This document shows positions 15,531 to 25,043 of a DNA stretch of 64,000 nucleotides, piece after piece. The notes beneath the pieces were generated by a model. The model was not told the DNA's origin, did no database searches, and saw only the letters and a list, made by a program, of their open reading frames with translations. The stretch is from Hyphomonadaceae bacterium (lineage in GTDB: Bacteria; Pseudomonadota; Alphaproteobacteria; Caulobacterales; Aquidulcibacteraceae): positions 1-64,000 of the forward strand of contig JAIELK010000012.1 of the NCBI GenBank assembly GCA_019753175.1, written 5' to 3'. The translations under genes were made by a program, and so were the position numbers. Each line of letters begins with the position of its first letter. Within the stretch, counting starts at the first letter, position 1.

Positions 15531-16745
15531 TCACGCCGCGCGCGCGAGCAAGGTTTCAGAGTCCCTCTGAATTGAGCGGTTCACTTGCTCAATCGCTTTG
15601 AGCGCGCCGCTGACCGTGCGCTGGAACCCCTCGAGGTCACGCAGCAGCTCGTCCATGCGGTCCCGCTGGGTGTCATGGCGAGCGCACTCAACCTTGCCCA
15701 TCACACGCATGACTTCCAGGCCAGTCGCCAGACGGCTCATTTCAAGACAGGCGTGCCCAAAGCCGCGCGCGGATTGCGCAATAGCCTTGAGGCTCTCGTA
15801 CGCGAGCGCGCTGTACTCTTCCTGCTGGCGGGTTAGCAGGACGATCTCCGTGTCGCGCGGCATGCCTTCCTGCTCCGGCTCGCTTTTGAAGCAACTCAGA
15901 AGCTCGCGTTGTATGCGCGCAGTGCAGATCAGGAACAAACCCCGATTGATGGCGTTGAATACGGAGCGCGCGGACTCGGTGAACTGATCGAGGATCGCCT
16001 GCATCTCGTGAGAAAGCACTGCGTAGTTGTTGGAAATCACGGCGATGGCCGCACCTTCCTGGCCGAGCTGCGCCGCTAGGACTCGAAAATTGAAGGGCAC
16101 GTGTTCGTTTCGCGCGTAGGCGACGGCGATCTCTTGCGCGTGTCCCAGCAGCGCCTTCGCTTTTTCGAGCAGGTCCGCAAACAGCTTGAGTGCGGGATCG
16201 GGATCGCGTTCTAAGTGGCGGTCTCGCGCCGCCAGCTCGCCGGCGAGCGCTTCCGCCATGAACGATGGATAGTCTGCGAACCCGAGTTCGGCCAGCGTTC
16301 CGGCCAGTATCGCCGCGCTGTCTTGGGGCTTCAGCCCCTCACGACGCTCGCGAGCAGCCAACTCCGGGTAGTACCCACGAACCACGTCAAATAGTGGTCC
16401 GCTGGGCCTTAATCGCACCGATAAGTAACCGCCTTCGATTGGCGTTACGATCGCGAAAACCCAATATGGGCGTCCATCCTTGGCTCGGTTCTTGACGAAC
16501 GCCCCAATGGGCCTGCCCTGCTTCAGCGTGTCCCACAAAAGCCAGAAGACGGCCCGGGGCGTGTCGGGATGGCGAACGATCTTGTGCGGTTTGTTCAGCA
16601 GCTCATGCCACGGATAGTGGCTAATGCGTTGGAAAACGCTGTTGCCGAATAGGATGATGCCGGCGGGATCGGTTCGTGAGAAGAACAGTTCCTGGAATTC
16701 GAAAGGAACCTCTCCTGGGTCAAGCGGGTCACCAGCGCCGGTCAT
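15531..16745 (-). CDS. Aer-like PAS protein with uncharacterised helical C-terminal domain
   Basis: 404 residues from ATG 16745. Residues about 15-110 form an Aer-type PAS domain: FSRTDPAGIILFGNSVFQRIS, HKIVRHPDTPRAVFWLLWDTLKQG and FVKNRAKDGRPYWVFAIVTPI are all characteristic of the FAD-binding aerotaxis PAS. Instead of HAMP and methyl-accepting signalling domains there is a 270-residue, Ala/Glu-rich helical region with no membrane segment and no recognisable output domain. It lies alone between the sulfatase operon (convergent) and the ridA operon (divergent). A cytoplasmic redox or oxygen sensor acting through protein contacts is an inference. Confidence 0.75.
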   Translation of the reverse strand: MTGAGDPLDPGEVPFEFQELFFSRTDPAGIILFGNSVFQRISHYPWHELLNKPHKIVRHPDTPRAVFWLLWDTLKQGRPIGAFVKNRAKDGRPYWVFAIVTPIEGGYLSVRLRPSGPLFDVVRGYYPELAARERREGLKPQDSAAILAGTLAELGFADYPSFMAEALAGELAARDRHLERDPDPALKLFADLLEKAKALLGHAQEIAVAYARNEHVPFNFRVLAAQLGQEGAAIAVISNNYAVLSHEMQAILDQFTESARSVFNAINRGLFLICTARIQRELLSCFKSEPEQEGMPRDTEIVLLTRQQEEYSALAYESLKAIAQSARGFGHACLEMSRLATGLEVMRVMGKVECARHDTQRDRMDELLRDLEGFQRTVSGALKAIEQVNRSIQRDSETLLARAA

Positions 16746-16847
16746 CTGCGTATCTCGAAGCAACAAGGCACTTTGGCGCGCGATGATTAATGGCGTCTAT
16801 AGGCGGGACTAAGTAGGATTACGAGGCAAGAGCACCGAGGAACGAAG

Positions 16848-17252
16848 ATGCCCCGCCAGATCCTTCAGCCTCCCGGGTGGCCGCGTCCGAAAGGCTATGT
16901 CAACGGCATCGCCGCGACCGGGCGGATGGTGTTTACCGCGGGTGTCGTCGGGTGGAACGAGCAGGAACGATTCGAGGACGCCGACTTCGCCGGTCAGTTT
17001 CGGCAGGCGCTCCGCAACACGCACGCCATCCTGGCTGAGGCCGGCGCGCAGCCTGCCGATATCGTGCGCATGACCTGCTACGTCACCGACAAGCGCGAGT
17101 ACCTCGCCGCGCGCGCGGAAGTCGGCCAAGCCTGGCGCGAGGTTTTCGGCAAGGTGTTTCCGTGCATGGCGGTTGTCGAAGTGTCAGCGCTGATGGAGGA
17201 CGCCGCCAAGGTCGAGCTTGAGACGACCGCGGTGATCGAGGACCCAAGATGA
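16848..17252 (+). CDS. RidA/YjgF-family enamine/imine deaminase
   Basis: 134 residues of the Rid superfamily. It begins RQILQPPGWPRPKGYVNGIAATGRMVFTAGVVGW and ends VFGKVFPCMAVVEVSALMEDAAKVELETTAVI, the conserved trimer core and active-site segments. Rid proteins hydrolyse reactive enamine/imine intermediates. A GAGGAACGAAG ribosome site precedes the ATG. Its stop overlaps the start of the large flavin hydroxylase gene (ATGA), so the two are cotranslated. This suggests a role in the same aromatic pathway, possibly deaminating an amino- or imino-intermediate. Confidence 0.92.
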   Translation: MPRQILQPPGWPRPKGYVNGIAATGRMVFTAGVVGWNEQERFEDADFAGQFRQALRNTHAILAEAGAQPADIVRMTCYVTDKREYLAARAEVGQAWREVFGKVFPCMAVVEVSALMEDAAKVELETTAVIEDPR

Positions 17253-19606
17253 AGATCAGCGTCGTCGGCGGCGGTCCAGGCGGGCTTTATTTTGCGCTGC
17301 TCGCCAAGAAGCGCCTGCCCCAATGCGTTATCGACGTCTACGAACAGAACCGGGCCGACGACACTTTTGGCTTCGGCGTGGTTTTTTCGGACGAAACGCT
17401 CGACGAATTTCTGAGCGCCGATCCGGAGTCTTACGAACAGATACGCTCCAGCTTTGCTTACTGGAGCGATATCGTCATCCACCACCGCGGCGAACGAACC
17501 GTGGTCGGCGGCAACGGGTTCGCCGGCTGCTCGCGCGTGGCCCTGCTGCAGCTGCTGCAGCGCCGTTGCCGTGCGGTCGGCGTCAACCTGCACTTCGAGA
17601 GCGCAATCGACGCACCTGCGATCGAAACGCGCTTCGCCGACTCCGACCTGATCGTCGTTTCGCAAGGCGTGAATAGCCCGGTGCGCAATGCGCTCGCCGA
17701 CGCCTTCGGTGTGCGTATCGTCGAGCAGCGCAACAAATTCGTGTGGCTGGGCTCGACCCGGCCGCTCGACGCCTTCACCTTTTTCTTCGTCAAGACCGAT
17801 CATGGCTACTTCTGCGCGCATACCTATCAGTATGAGCAAGGTCATTCGACCTGGGTGATCGAAACGACGCCAGAGACCTGGGCGGCGGCCGGCTTGGAGC
17901 AGATGAGCGAAGCCGAGAGCGCGCGCTACCTCGAACGTGTCTTCGCCGAGCACTTGCAAGGTCATCGCTTGATCACCAACCGTTCGATCTGGCGCAACTT
18001 TCCGACCATCTCTTGCAGCACGTGGCGACAGGGAAGGATGGTGTTGCTGGGCGACTCGAAAGCCACAGCGCACTGGTCGATCGGGTCTGGCACCAAGCTC
18101 GCCATGGAATGCGCGATCGCGCTCGCCGACGCGGTGGTCGAGCACGGCGACAATATTGACGCTGCCTTGGAGCGCTACGAAACGCTGCGGAGAACGCCGG
18201 TCGAGATCACCCAGCACAACGCCCAGGTCTCGCTGCGCTGGTTCGAAGACATGGCGCAGCATTGGGAGAAGCCGCGCTACCAATTCGCGTTCTCGCTGAT
18301 GTCGCGGGCAAAGGCGCTCACGTGGGACAATGTCGGCGCGCGCGACGCGGCTTTCCTGCGCAAAGTCGAGGAAGAGTATTACCGGCGCTACGAAGCGCGA
18401 ACCGCGCGCGCCGTCGCTCGCGAGCGCCCGACGCCGATGTTCACGCCGTTCGATCTGCGCGCGCTGACGCTAGCCAATCGAGTGGCCATGGGGCCGATGG
18501 CGCAGTACAGCGCCATCGACGGAGACCTGACCGATTGGCACTTCATGCATTACGCCGCGCGCGCGGTAGGCGGCGCCGGGCTCGTCTTCACCGAGATGAC
18601 ATGCCCCACGCCCGACGCGCGTATCACGACCGGCTGCACCGGCCTGTGGAGCGACAAGCAGGAGCGTGATTGGGCGCGGCTTGTGGCCTTTATCCACGAG
18701 ACGACGCCGGCCAAGGTTTCGCTTCAGCTCGGTCATGCCGGTCGCAAAGGTTCGACCAATGCGCCGCAGCGAGGCGAAGACCTGCCGATGGCGAACGGCA
18801 ATTGGCCGATCTACTCGGCCTCGCCCCTCCCCTATCTCAAAGACACATCCGACACCCCGATTGAGCTCGACCGCGCCATGATGGATGCGATCCGCGACAC
18901 CTTCGTCGCCGCCGCACAACGCGGCGCGCGCGCTGGCTTCGACATGCTCGAATTGCACTGTGCGCACGGTTATCTGCTGGCGAGCTTCCTCTCCCCGCTC
19001 ACCAACCAGCGTCGCGACGAATACGGCGGCAGCGCCGAGAACCGAGCGCGGTTTCCGCTTGAGGTTTTCGAAGCACTGCGCGCGGCCTGGCCCGCCGAGA
19101 AACCGATGTCGGTGCGGCTCTCGTGCTCGGATTGGGCGGCAGGCGGGCTCTCGCTCGACGATCTTGCGACCTATGCGCGCCTCTTCAAGGCGGCGGGCGT
19201 AGACATCATCCACGCCTCGTCAGGGCAAACGGTGTCGTGGCAAAGGCCCGTCTATGGCCGGATGTGGCAAACACCGTTCGCAGAATTCATCCGACTCGCC
19301 GCCGACATCCCGACGATCGCCGTTGGCGACATTACCCTCCCGGAGCAGATCAACACGATCGTTGCCGCGGGCCGGGCGGATCTTTGCGCACTGGCGCGGC
19401 CGATGCTGAATGACCCGTTTTTCGTTCGCCGCGCCGCTGGGCACTACGGTGTGCGCAGCGTTGGGGGCGCCCCGCTCGGCTGGCCAGTGCAGCTACGCTC
19501 TGGCGAAGCACAGCTCTATCGGGAAGCGGAGAGAGCAGCCGAAAAGCTGGCAGAACTCAACGCCAAGGCGCGACCGAACCGGCGTCATTATCAGCGCGCG
19601 ACCTGA
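17249..19606 (+). CDS. bifunctional aromatic acyl-CoA 5-hydroxylase/OYE-type reductase
   Basis: 785 residues fusing two flavoenzymes. Residues 1-~380 form an FAD monooxygenase: MKISVVGGGPGGLYFALLAKK (GxGxxG Rossmann motif), FGFGVVFSDETLDEF and VLLGDSKATAHWSIGSGTKLAMECA (FAD ribityl/pyrophosphate site). From about 395, MFTPFDLRALTLANRVAMGPM opens an Old Yellow Enzyme barrel with LQLGHAGRKGST, ELHCAHGYLLASFLSPLTNQR and DEYGGSAENRARF. The same architecture occurs in salicylyl-CoA 5-hydroxylase and 2-aminobenzoyl-CoA monooxygenase/reductase. The latter fits the coupled RidA gene, but no CoA ligase lies nearby and the substrate is not decided by the sequence. Confidence 0.92.
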   Translation: MKISVVGGGPGGLYFALLAKKRLPQCVIDVYEQNRADDTFGFGVVFSDETLDEFLSADPESYEQIRSSFAYWSDIVIHHRGERTVVGGNGFAGCSRVALLQLLQRRCRAVGVNLHFESAIDAPAIETRFADSDLIVVSQGVNSPVRNALADAFGVRIVEQRNKFVWLGSTRPLDAFTFFFVKTDHGYFCAHTYQYEQGHSTWVIETTPETWAAAGLEQMSEAESARYLERVFAEHLQGHRLITNRSIWRNFPTISCSTWRQGRMVLLGDSKATAHWSIGSGTKLAMECAIALADAVVEHGDNIDAALERYETLRRTPVEITQHNAQVSLRWFEDMAQHWEKPRYQFAFSLMSRAKALTWDNVGARDAAFLRKVEEEYYRRYEARTARAVARERPTPMFTPFDLRALTLANRVAMGPMAQYSAIDGDLTDWHFMHYAARAVGGAGLVFTEMTCPTPDARITTGCTGLWSDKQERDWARLVAFIHETTPAKVSLQLGHAGRKGSTNAPQRGEDLPMANGNWPIYSASPLPYLKDTSDTPIELDRAMMDAIRDTFVAAAQRGARAGFDMLELHCAHGYLLASFLSPLTNQRRDEYGGSAENRARFPLEVFEALRAAWPAEKPMSVRLSCSDWAAGGLSLDDLATYARLFKAAGVDIIHASSGQTVSWQRPVYGRMWQTPFAEFIRLAADIPTIAVGDITLPEQINTIVAAGRADLCALARPMLNDPFFVRRAAGHYGVRSVGGAPLGWPVQLRSGEAQLYREAERAAEKLAELNAKARPNRRHYQRAT

Positions 19607-19803
19607 CCTGAAAAGTTCAACCCACTTCGCCTGCGATGGCGCCGCCGCAGCGCCGCCTTCACGGCCAGATCACCATGCTGGTGAACGGCGGCAGCGTCGC
19701 TTGCGCCATGACGAACAGCCCTGGAGCACGGCAAGGGCGACGTTGTGAAAGAAAACGTAGCGTAGGATGTCGCCTTCCTTACGCCGAGCTAAGCTTTAAA
19801 AAA
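19607..19803. other. non-coding spacer before tRNA-Ala
   Basis: Between the hydroxylase stop and the tRNA gene no reading frame with convincing coding character is seen. A stretch on the minus strand (about 19690-19785) reads like a protein piece that changes frame and hits stops, perhaps a decayed gene, but no family was recognised. Confidence 0.4.
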
Positions 19804-19879
<76 letters not shown>

Positions 19880-19987
19880 TCTGCGGCGGCGAACCGCGCG
19901 GGCGGTATAGTCTCGCTCGCAGCGGCGCGCAACGGGCTTGGCCGTTGGAACTGGACGAATCCAAGGCAAGCGGGCTAGAGCCGGTCC

Positions 19988-20299
19988 ATGATCCACATCC
20001 TCTTCGAGCTGATCCGCGCCGTCCTGGGCCTGGTTCAGGTCGTGCTCATCGTTTATGTCGTGATTTCCTGGCTCTACGCCTTTGACGTGGTGAGCCGGCG
20101 CAACCAGGTTGTCGCGTCGATCTGGGAGTTCACAAGCCGCCTGAGCAACCCGATCCTACGCCCGTTGCGGCGGGTCATTCCCCCGATCGCCGGCGTCGAC
20201 CTTTCGGTGTTGGTGCTGTTGTTGATCCTGTATCTGGTGCAGACGGAAGTGACGTGGTGGCTTGAGCGCCTGCTCTTGGGCCAGGGCGGCTTTTTCTGA
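19988..20299 (+). CDS. YggT family inner-membrane protein
   Basis: A 103-residue protein with two hydrophobic halves (about 3-30 and 68-95) joined by the YggT signature NPILRPLRRVIPPIAGVDLS. YggT proteins are small membrane proteins linked in various bacteria to osmotic shock tolerance and cell division or plastid complex assembly; the biochemical role is open. The next small gene starts two bases after its stop, so they form one transcript, followed by mscL. Confidence 0.92.
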   Translation: MIHILFELIRAVLGLVQVVLIVYVVISWLYAFDVVSRRNQVVASIWEFTSRLSNPILRPLRRVIPPIAGVDLSVLVLLLILYLVQTEVTWWLERLLLGQGGFF

Positions 20300-20300
20300 G

Positions 20301-20558
20301 ATGCTCGACCTCGCGCCTGCGCCCCGCACGCTGACGACGCCGGCTCGCCGCTGGCGCAATTACTATCGAGTCTATCGGGTGCTTGACCTCGGCCGTATCG
20401 GCACGGTGTTTCCCGGCGTTCACCCCGGCCCCGACGCTTTCCCATCGCGGGAGATCGCCGAAAGCCATGCGGTTAACTTCCTGAAGCTGCTCAATCCGCC
20501 GGGACGTTGGTGGATGGACCACGTCGGCGCCTTCCCCGAAGGCGACGCACCGAACTAG
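20301..20558 (+). CDS. small conserved-looking protein of unknown function
   Basis: An 85-residue reading frame whose ATG lies one base after the yggT stop, which supports translational coupling. The sequence is rich in Arg, Pro and aromatic residues (RRWRNYYRVYRVLDLGRIG, then NPPGRWWMDHVGAFPEG). It has no signal peptide or membrane helix. I do not recognise a family. Coding is supported by tight coupling and by codon use like the neighbours (G/C at third positions). Confidence 0.6.
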   Translation: MLDLAPAPRTLTTPARRWRNYYRVYRVLDLGRIGTVFPGVHPGPDAFPSREIAESHAVNFLKLLNPPGRWWMDHVGAFPEGDAPN

Positions 20559-20619
20559 GCTCACTTGACGTCGATTGCGAACTGCGCTGGCGTGCCGCAG
20601 CGGTAATCAGGGGAGTCCG

Positions 20620-21039
20620 ATGTCTATCGTCAGTGAGTTTCGCGATTTCGCGATGAAGGGGAACGTGGTCGATCTCGCCGTCGGCGTAATCATCGGCGCG
20701 GCGTTCGGCACCATTGTCTCGTCGCTGGTCGACGACCTGATCATGCCAGTGGTCGGCGCCGTGACCGGCGGGCTCGACTTCTCGAACTATTTCCTGCCGC
20801 TATCCAATGCCGTCACTGCAACCACGCTCGACGCCGCCCGTGAGCAAGGCGCGGTGTTCGCCTACGGCAAATTCATCACGGCAGTACTGAAATTCCTGAT
20901 CATCGCCTGGGTGCTGTTTCTGGTCATCAAAGCAATGAACCGCATGAAGAAACAGGCGGCAGCGGCGCCTGCCGCGCCACCGGCTCCGTCCGACGAGATC
21001 GTGTTGTTGCGGGAGATCAGGGACGCCTTGAAGAAGTAG
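20620..21039 (+). CDS. mscL: large-conductance mechanosensitive channel MscL
   Basis: 139 residues. The N-terminal amphipathic helix and TM1 read [37 protein letters not shown], near-identical to the MscL consensus with the pore-lining Gly/Ala face. TM2 is [19 protein letters not shown], followed by an Ala/Pro linker and the C-terminal bundle helix [13 protein letters not shown]. The homopentamer opens under membrane tension as an osmotic safety valve. The start at 20620 has GGGGAG upstream; longer readings are ignored. Confidence 0.98.
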   Translation: MSIVSEFRDFAMKGNVVDLAVGVIIGAAFGTIVSSLVDDLIMPVVGAVTGGLDFSNYFLPLSNAVTATTLDAAREQGAVFAYGKFITAVLKFLIIAWVLFLVIKAMNRMKKQAAAAPAAPPAPSDEIVLLREIRDALKK

Positions 21040-21078
21040 CGATTGCCGGCTTGGCCTGCGGTGCATACATCGGCGCTG

Positions 21079-21711
21079 ATGGCTGACGCGAAGATTTGCG
21101 GAATCACCAGCTTCGACGCGCTTGAAGCCGCCATCGAAGGCGGCGCGCGCTTCGTCGGCTTCGTGACCTACCCGAAGAGCCCGCGCTTCCTGTCGATGGA
21201 CAAGCTCGCTGCGCTGGCGGCGCGGGCGCGCGGGCGCGTGGAAACCGTGCTGGTGACGGTCAACGCCGACGACGCCCATATCACCGCCGCCGTGCTGGCC
21301 GCGCAGCCAGACTACATTCAGCTGCACGGATCGGAGACGCCCGCCCGCGCCGGCGAGGTACGCCCGTTCGCACGGCGCGGCCTGATCAAGGCGGTCGGCA
21401 TCGCCCGCCGGGAAGATTTCCAGACCCTGCCGCCCTACTACCCGGCCATCGACTTTTTCCTCTTCGACGCCCAGGCTCCCAAGGACGGCCTCCCCGGCGG
21501 CAACGCCTTGGCCTTCGACTGGGCAGTGATGGCCGGGGCGGAGATCGGCCGACCCTGGTTCCTGGCCGGCGGCCTCAACCCCGGCAACGTCAAGGAGGCG
21601 ATCCGGGTCTCAGGGGCTGACCTTGTGGACGTCTCCTCTGGCGTGGAAAGCGCCCCCGGCCTAAAGGACCCGGCTCTGATCGCACAATTCTTGGCCGCTG
21701 CTGAAGTCTAA
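21079..21711 (+). CDS. trpF: phosphoribosylanthranilate isomerase
   Basis: 210 residues. TrpF catalyses the Amadori rearrangement of N-(5'-phosphoribosyl)anthranilate to CdRP in tryptophan synthesis. The (beta/alpha)8 motifs are AKICGIT (catalytic Cys after beta-1), [24 protein letters not shown] (catalytic Asp) and [14 protein letters not shown] with VDVSSGVE (phosphate site). A start at 21079 matches the usual family N-terminus. It is followed after 8 bp by trpB and then trpA-accD. Confidence 0.96.
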   Translation: MADAKICGITSFDALEAAIEGGARFVGFVTYPKSPRFLSMDKLAALAARARGRVETVLVTVNADDAHITAAVLAAQPDYIQLHGSETPARAGEVRPFARRGLIKAVGIARREDFQTLPPYYPAIDFFLFDAQAPKDGLPGGNALAFDWAVMAGAEIGRPWFLAGGLNPGNVKEAIRVSGADLVDVSSGVESAPGLKDPALIAQFLAAAEV

Positions 21712-21719
21712 ACTCACAC

Positions 21720-22934
21720 ATGGACGCACGTCGCAACTGGCAGGACTTGCCCGATTCCGAGGGACGTTTCGGCGTCTATGGCGGGCGCTTCGTGGCCGAG
21801 ACTTTGATGCCGCTCGTGCTCGATCTCGAGCGCGCTTATCGCCAAGCGCAGGCCGATCCGGGGTTCGCCGAAACCATGGCGGAGTTCTGGACCCACTATG
21901 TGGGCCGGCCGAGCCCGCTCTATTTCGCCGAGCGTCTCACCGCGCATTACGGCGGGGCGAAGATCTACTTCAAGCGCGATGAACTCAATCACACCGGCGC
22001 GCACAAGATCAACAATTGCCTCGGCCAAGTGCTGCTCGCACAGCGCATGGGCAAGACCCGCATCATCGCCGAAACCGGCGCCGGCCAGCACGGCGTCGCC
22101 ACCGCCACCATCTGCGCGCGACTTGGCCTACCCTGCGTGGTGTTCATGGGCGCGACCGATATCGAGCGGCAGAAGCCGAACGTGTTTCGCATGAAGCTGC
22201 TCGGCGCCGAAGTGCGCCCGGTGACCAGCGGCGCGGCGACGCTGAAGGACGCGATGAACGAAGCGCTGCGCGATTGGGTGACGAACGTGGCTGACACCTT
22301 CTACTGCATCGGCACGGCGGCGGGGCCGCACCCGTATCCGGAAATGGTGCGCGAGTTTCAAAGCGTGATCGGCCGCGAAGCGCGCGCACAGATTTTGCTG
22401 CGCGAAGGACGATTACCCGACGTGGTGATGGCCTGCATTGGCGGCGGCTCGAACGCGATCGGGCTTTTTCATCCGTTCATCGACGACGAAGATGTGCGCC
22501 TGATCGGCGTCGAAGCGGCGGGGCGCGGCATCGACGACCGCTTCGAGCACAGCGCCGCGATCAATGGCGGCCGCCCCGGCGTGCTCCACGGCAACCGCAC
22601 GTATTTGTTGCAAGATGCCGATGGGCAAATCCTCGAAGGTCACTCGATCAGCGCCGGCTTGGATTATCCGGGCGTCGGCCCGGAGCACTCGTACCTGCAC
22701 GACATCGGCCGCGCCCACTATCTGAGCGCCACCGATGACGAAGCGCTGGCCGCGTTCCAGCTCTGCGCGCGGCTCGAAGGCATTTTGCCGGCGCTTGAGC
22801 CGTCGCACGCGCTCGCGCGGGTGGGCGATGTGGCGAAGGAGGTCGGGCGCGACGGACTCATCATCCTGAACCTCTGCGGCCGCGGCGATAAAGACGTGTT
22901 CACAGTGGCGGATGCGTTGGGGGTCACGTTGTGA
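21720..22934 (+). CDS. trpB: tryptophan synthase beta chain
   Basis: 404 residues, full length. TrpB condenses indole with L-serine. The PLP lysine is Lys96 in [14 protein letters not shown]. Also seen are [17 protein letters not shown], the phosphate-binding GGGSNAIG loop, and the COMM-domain region [20 protein letters not shown]. It lies 8 bp after trpF. Between it and trpA a repeat element of about 150 bp has inserted, which breaks the usual tight trpB-trpA coupling. Confidence 0.98.
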   Translation: MDARRNWQDLPDSEGRFGVYGGRFVAETLMPLVLDLERAYRQAQADPGFAETMAEFWTHYVGRPSPLYFAERLTAHYGGAKIYFKRDELNHTGAHKINNCLGQVLLAQRMGKTRIIAETGAGQHGVATATICARLGLPCVVFMGATDIERQKPNVFRMKLLGAEVRPVTSGAATLKDAMNEALRDWVTNVADTFYCIGTAAGPHPYPEMVREFQSVIGREARAQILLREGRLPDVVMACIGGGSNAIGLFHPFIDDEDVRLIGVEAAGRGIDDRFEHSAAINGGRPGVLHGNRTYLLQDADGQILEGHSISAGLDYPGVGPEHSYLHDIGRAHYLSATDDEALAAFQLCARLEGILPALEPSHALARVGDVAKEVGRDGLIILNLCGRGDKDVFTVADALGVTL

Positions 22935-22954
22935 GGGCCCGGCGGGACATTCGC

Positions 22955-23101
22955 CCTTCTCCCCCGCGAGGGGGAGAAGGTGGCGCGAAGCGCCGGATGA
23001 GGGGGCAGGTGTCGGAGCGAAGCGCGGCGCTCAATTCTCCTCGCCGCCCCCTCACCCGTTCGAACAAGTTCGAACGACCTCTCCCCCTCGCGGGGGAGAG
23101 G
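22955..23101. repeat. interspersed palindromic repeat between trpB and trpA
   Basis: The left end is a hairpin with an 11-bp perfect stem (CCTTCTCCCCC, loop GCGA, 22955-22980). The right end is a second hairpin with a 10-bp stem (CCTCTCCCCC, loop TCGC, 23078-23101). The core contains GAAGGTGGCGCGAAGCGCC then GGATGAGGGG, and two adjacent GTTCGAAC palindromes (about 23058-23075). The same core pattern recurs inside polA (52596-52721), showing that this is a dispersed family. Confidence 0.85.
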
Positions 23102-23115
23102 TTTGGAGCCTGCGC

Positions 23116-23946
23116 ATGAGCACGCAGCGCATCTGCGCAAAGTTTGCAGCGCTCAAGCGCGCCAATCGCGCCGCGCTGATCGTGTACATCATGGCGTCCG
23201 ATCCTGATCACGAGACGTGCTTTGAGATTCTCAAGGGGCTGCCCGAAGCCGGCGCCGATATCATCGAGCTTGGCTTTCCGTTCACCGATCCGATGGCCGA
23301 TGGGCCGAGCGTACAGAAGGCCGGCTTGCGCGCGCTGAGGGCTGGCGGATCGTTGAGGCAGACGCTCGACCTCGCGCGCCGCTTTCGTGAAACCGATGCA
23401 GATACACCGCTCATCCTCATGGGCTACGCCAATCCGATCGAAAGCATGGGCTATGACGCGTTCGCAGCGAACATGGGCAACGCCGGCGCCGATGGCGCGA
23501 TCGTCGTCGATCTGCCGTCTGAAGAAGACGCGCCGCTGCGTGAAGCATTCACCAAACATGATCTCTCCATCATCCGCCTCGCCACGCCAACCGCGAACGA
23601 TCAGCGCTTAACCAAGGTGCTGGATGGGGCGTCTGGCTTCCTCTATTACGTCTCGGTCGCTGGGGTCACGGGCGCCAGTGCGGCGACGACCGGAGCGATC
23701 GAGACGGCGGTCGCTCGCCTCAAACGCGCAACCGACCTGCCCATCGCGGTCGGTTTCGGCGTGCGCGAACCGGTAGCGGCAGCCGCCATCGCCCGTCATG
23801 CCAATGCGGTGGTGGTCGGCTCGGCCATCGTGGACGAAATCGCCATCGGCGAGCCGGCGAAAGCGGTCGAACGCGTCTTGCGTAAGGTGCGGCTTTTGAG
23901 CGAAGCTGTGCGCTCTGCGCGGGCTTTAGAGGGAACACCCGCATGA
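23116..23946 (+). CDS. trpA: tryptophan synthase alpha chain
   Basis: 276 residues. TrpA cleaves indole-3-glycerol phosphate to indole and glyceraldehyde 3-phosphate. [21 protein letters not shown] contains the catalytic Glu and Asp. [14 protein letters not shown] is the loop 6 region, and [12 protein letters not shown] with VVVGSAIVD forms the phosphate site. The ATG at 23116 begins [10 protein letters not shown] and avoids reading through the repeat. Its stop overlaps the accD ATG (ATGA), so expression of accD is coupled to trpA. Confidence 0.97.
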   Translation: MSTQRICAKFAALKRANRAALIVYIMASDPDHETCFEILKGLPEAGADIIELGFPFTDPMADGPSVQKAGLRALRAGGSLRQTLDLARRFRETDADTPLILMGYANPIESMGYDAFAANMGNAGADGAIVVDLPSEEDAPLREAFTKHDLSIIRLATPTANDQRLTKVLDGASGFLYYVSVAGVTGASAATTGAIETAVARLKRATDLPIAVGFGVREPVAAAAIARHANAVVVGSAIVDEIAIGEPAKAVERVLRKVRLLSEAVRSARALEGTPA

Positions 23947-24914
23947 ATTGGCTGTCGAACTTCGCGCGGCCCGGGCTTCGCGGCAAGAAGCCGGACGAGG
24001 CGCGCGAGACGCCCGACAATCTCTGGATCAAGGATCCGCTTTCGGGCGAGCTGATTTATCGTGCCGAGCTTGAAGCCGCCGACTGGGTGACGCCTTCCGG
24101 CTTTCACATGCGCATCGGGCCCGACGCACGCTTCAAGATGATATTCGACGAGCAGGCCTGGCAGAAGATCACGCTGCCGAAGGTCGCCGCCGATCCGCTC
24201 AAGTTCAAGGACGACAAGAAGTACGTCGACCGGCTGAAGAGCGCGCGCGCAAAGGTCGGGCGCGAGGATTGCATGGAAGCTGGCTATGGCCGCATCGGCG
24301 GCGCCCACGCGGTGGTTCTTGTACAGGACTTCGACTTCATGGGCGGCTCGTTGGGCATGGCTGCTGGCGAAGCGTTCATCGCCGCGGCGGACGCAGCGCT
24401 TCGGCGCAAGGCGGGGATGGTCATGGTGACGGCGTCGGGCGGTGCGCGCATGCAGGAAGGCATTCTGTCGCTGATGCAGATGCCACGCACGACGCTGGCG
24501 ATCCAGTCACTGCGTGAAGCGGGCCTCCCCTACATCGTTGTGCTCTCCGATCCCACGACAGGCGGCGTCACCGCCTCTTACGCGATGCTCGGCGACATCC
24601 ACATCGCCGAGCCCAACGCGCTGATCGGGTTCGCCGGCCCGCGCGTGATCGAGCAGACCATTCGCCAGAAATTGCCGGAGGGCTTCCAGCGTTCGGAATA
24701 TCTGCTCGACAAGGGCATGGTCGATCTGGTCGTCGACCGCCGCCAGCTGAAGACGACGCTGTCGATGTTGCTGACGGTGCTGATGCACAAGCGCTCGTCG
24801 CGGCAAAGCGACGGCGAGCCGATCGAGCTGACCGAACTCGCCCCGACCGAGGCGGAAGCGACGGGCCAAGAGCGCCGCAAGTCTAAAGCGCCGCGCGCGA
24901 AGGCGGCGGAGTAG
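23943..24914 (+). CDS. accD: acetyl-CoA carboxylase carboxyltransferase subunit beta
   Basis: 323 residues. With AccA it transfers the carboxyl group from biotin to acetyl-CoA, the first step of fatty acid synthesis. The crotonase-fold core is intact: [28 protein letters not shown] and [16 protein letters not shown]. The N-terminal zinc ribbon is not. Where bacterial AccD normally has CPxCG...CPxCGHHMRI, this protein has DPLSG and TPSGFHMRI, so all four zinc-binding cysteines are missing. The tail after residue 285 is Lys/Ala/Glu-rich. It is coupled to trpA by a four-base overlap. Confidence 0.96.
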   Translation: MNWLSNFARPGLRGKKPDEARETPDNLWIKDPLSGELIYRAELEAADWVTPSGFHMRIGPDARFKMIFDEQAWQKITLPKVAADPLKFKDDKKYVDRLKSARAKVGREDCMEAGYGRIGGAHAVVLVQDFDFMGGSLGMAAGEAFIAAADAALRRKAGMVMVTASGGARMQEGILSLMQMPRTTLAIQSLREAGLPYIVVLSDPTTGGVTASYAMLGDIHIAEPNALIGFAGPRVIEQTIRQKLPEGFQRSEYLLDKGMVDLVVDRRQLKTTLSMLLTVLMHKRSSRQSDGEPIELTELAPTEAEATGQERRKSKAPRAKAAE

Positions 24915-24932
24915 CGTTCCCATGCATGCGCT

Positions 24933-25036
24933 CGTCATTCCGGACGCGCGGAGCGCGATCCGGAACCCAGGAGCCACACTCACGTCGCTTGCCCCTGAGT
25001 TCAGGGTTCGTCGCTATGCGACGCCCCTGAATGACG
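24933..25036. repeat. dispersed element with CGTCATTC-type inverted ends
   Basis: It begins CGTCATTCCGG (24933-24943), includes GATCCGGAACCCAGG, and ends CCCTGAATGACG (25025-25036), an imperfect terminal inverted repeat. A related element with perfect ends occurs at 56966-57078. It fills the accD-folC gap and has no reading frame of its own. Confidence 0.7.
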
Positions 25037-25043
25037 AAGTCGG

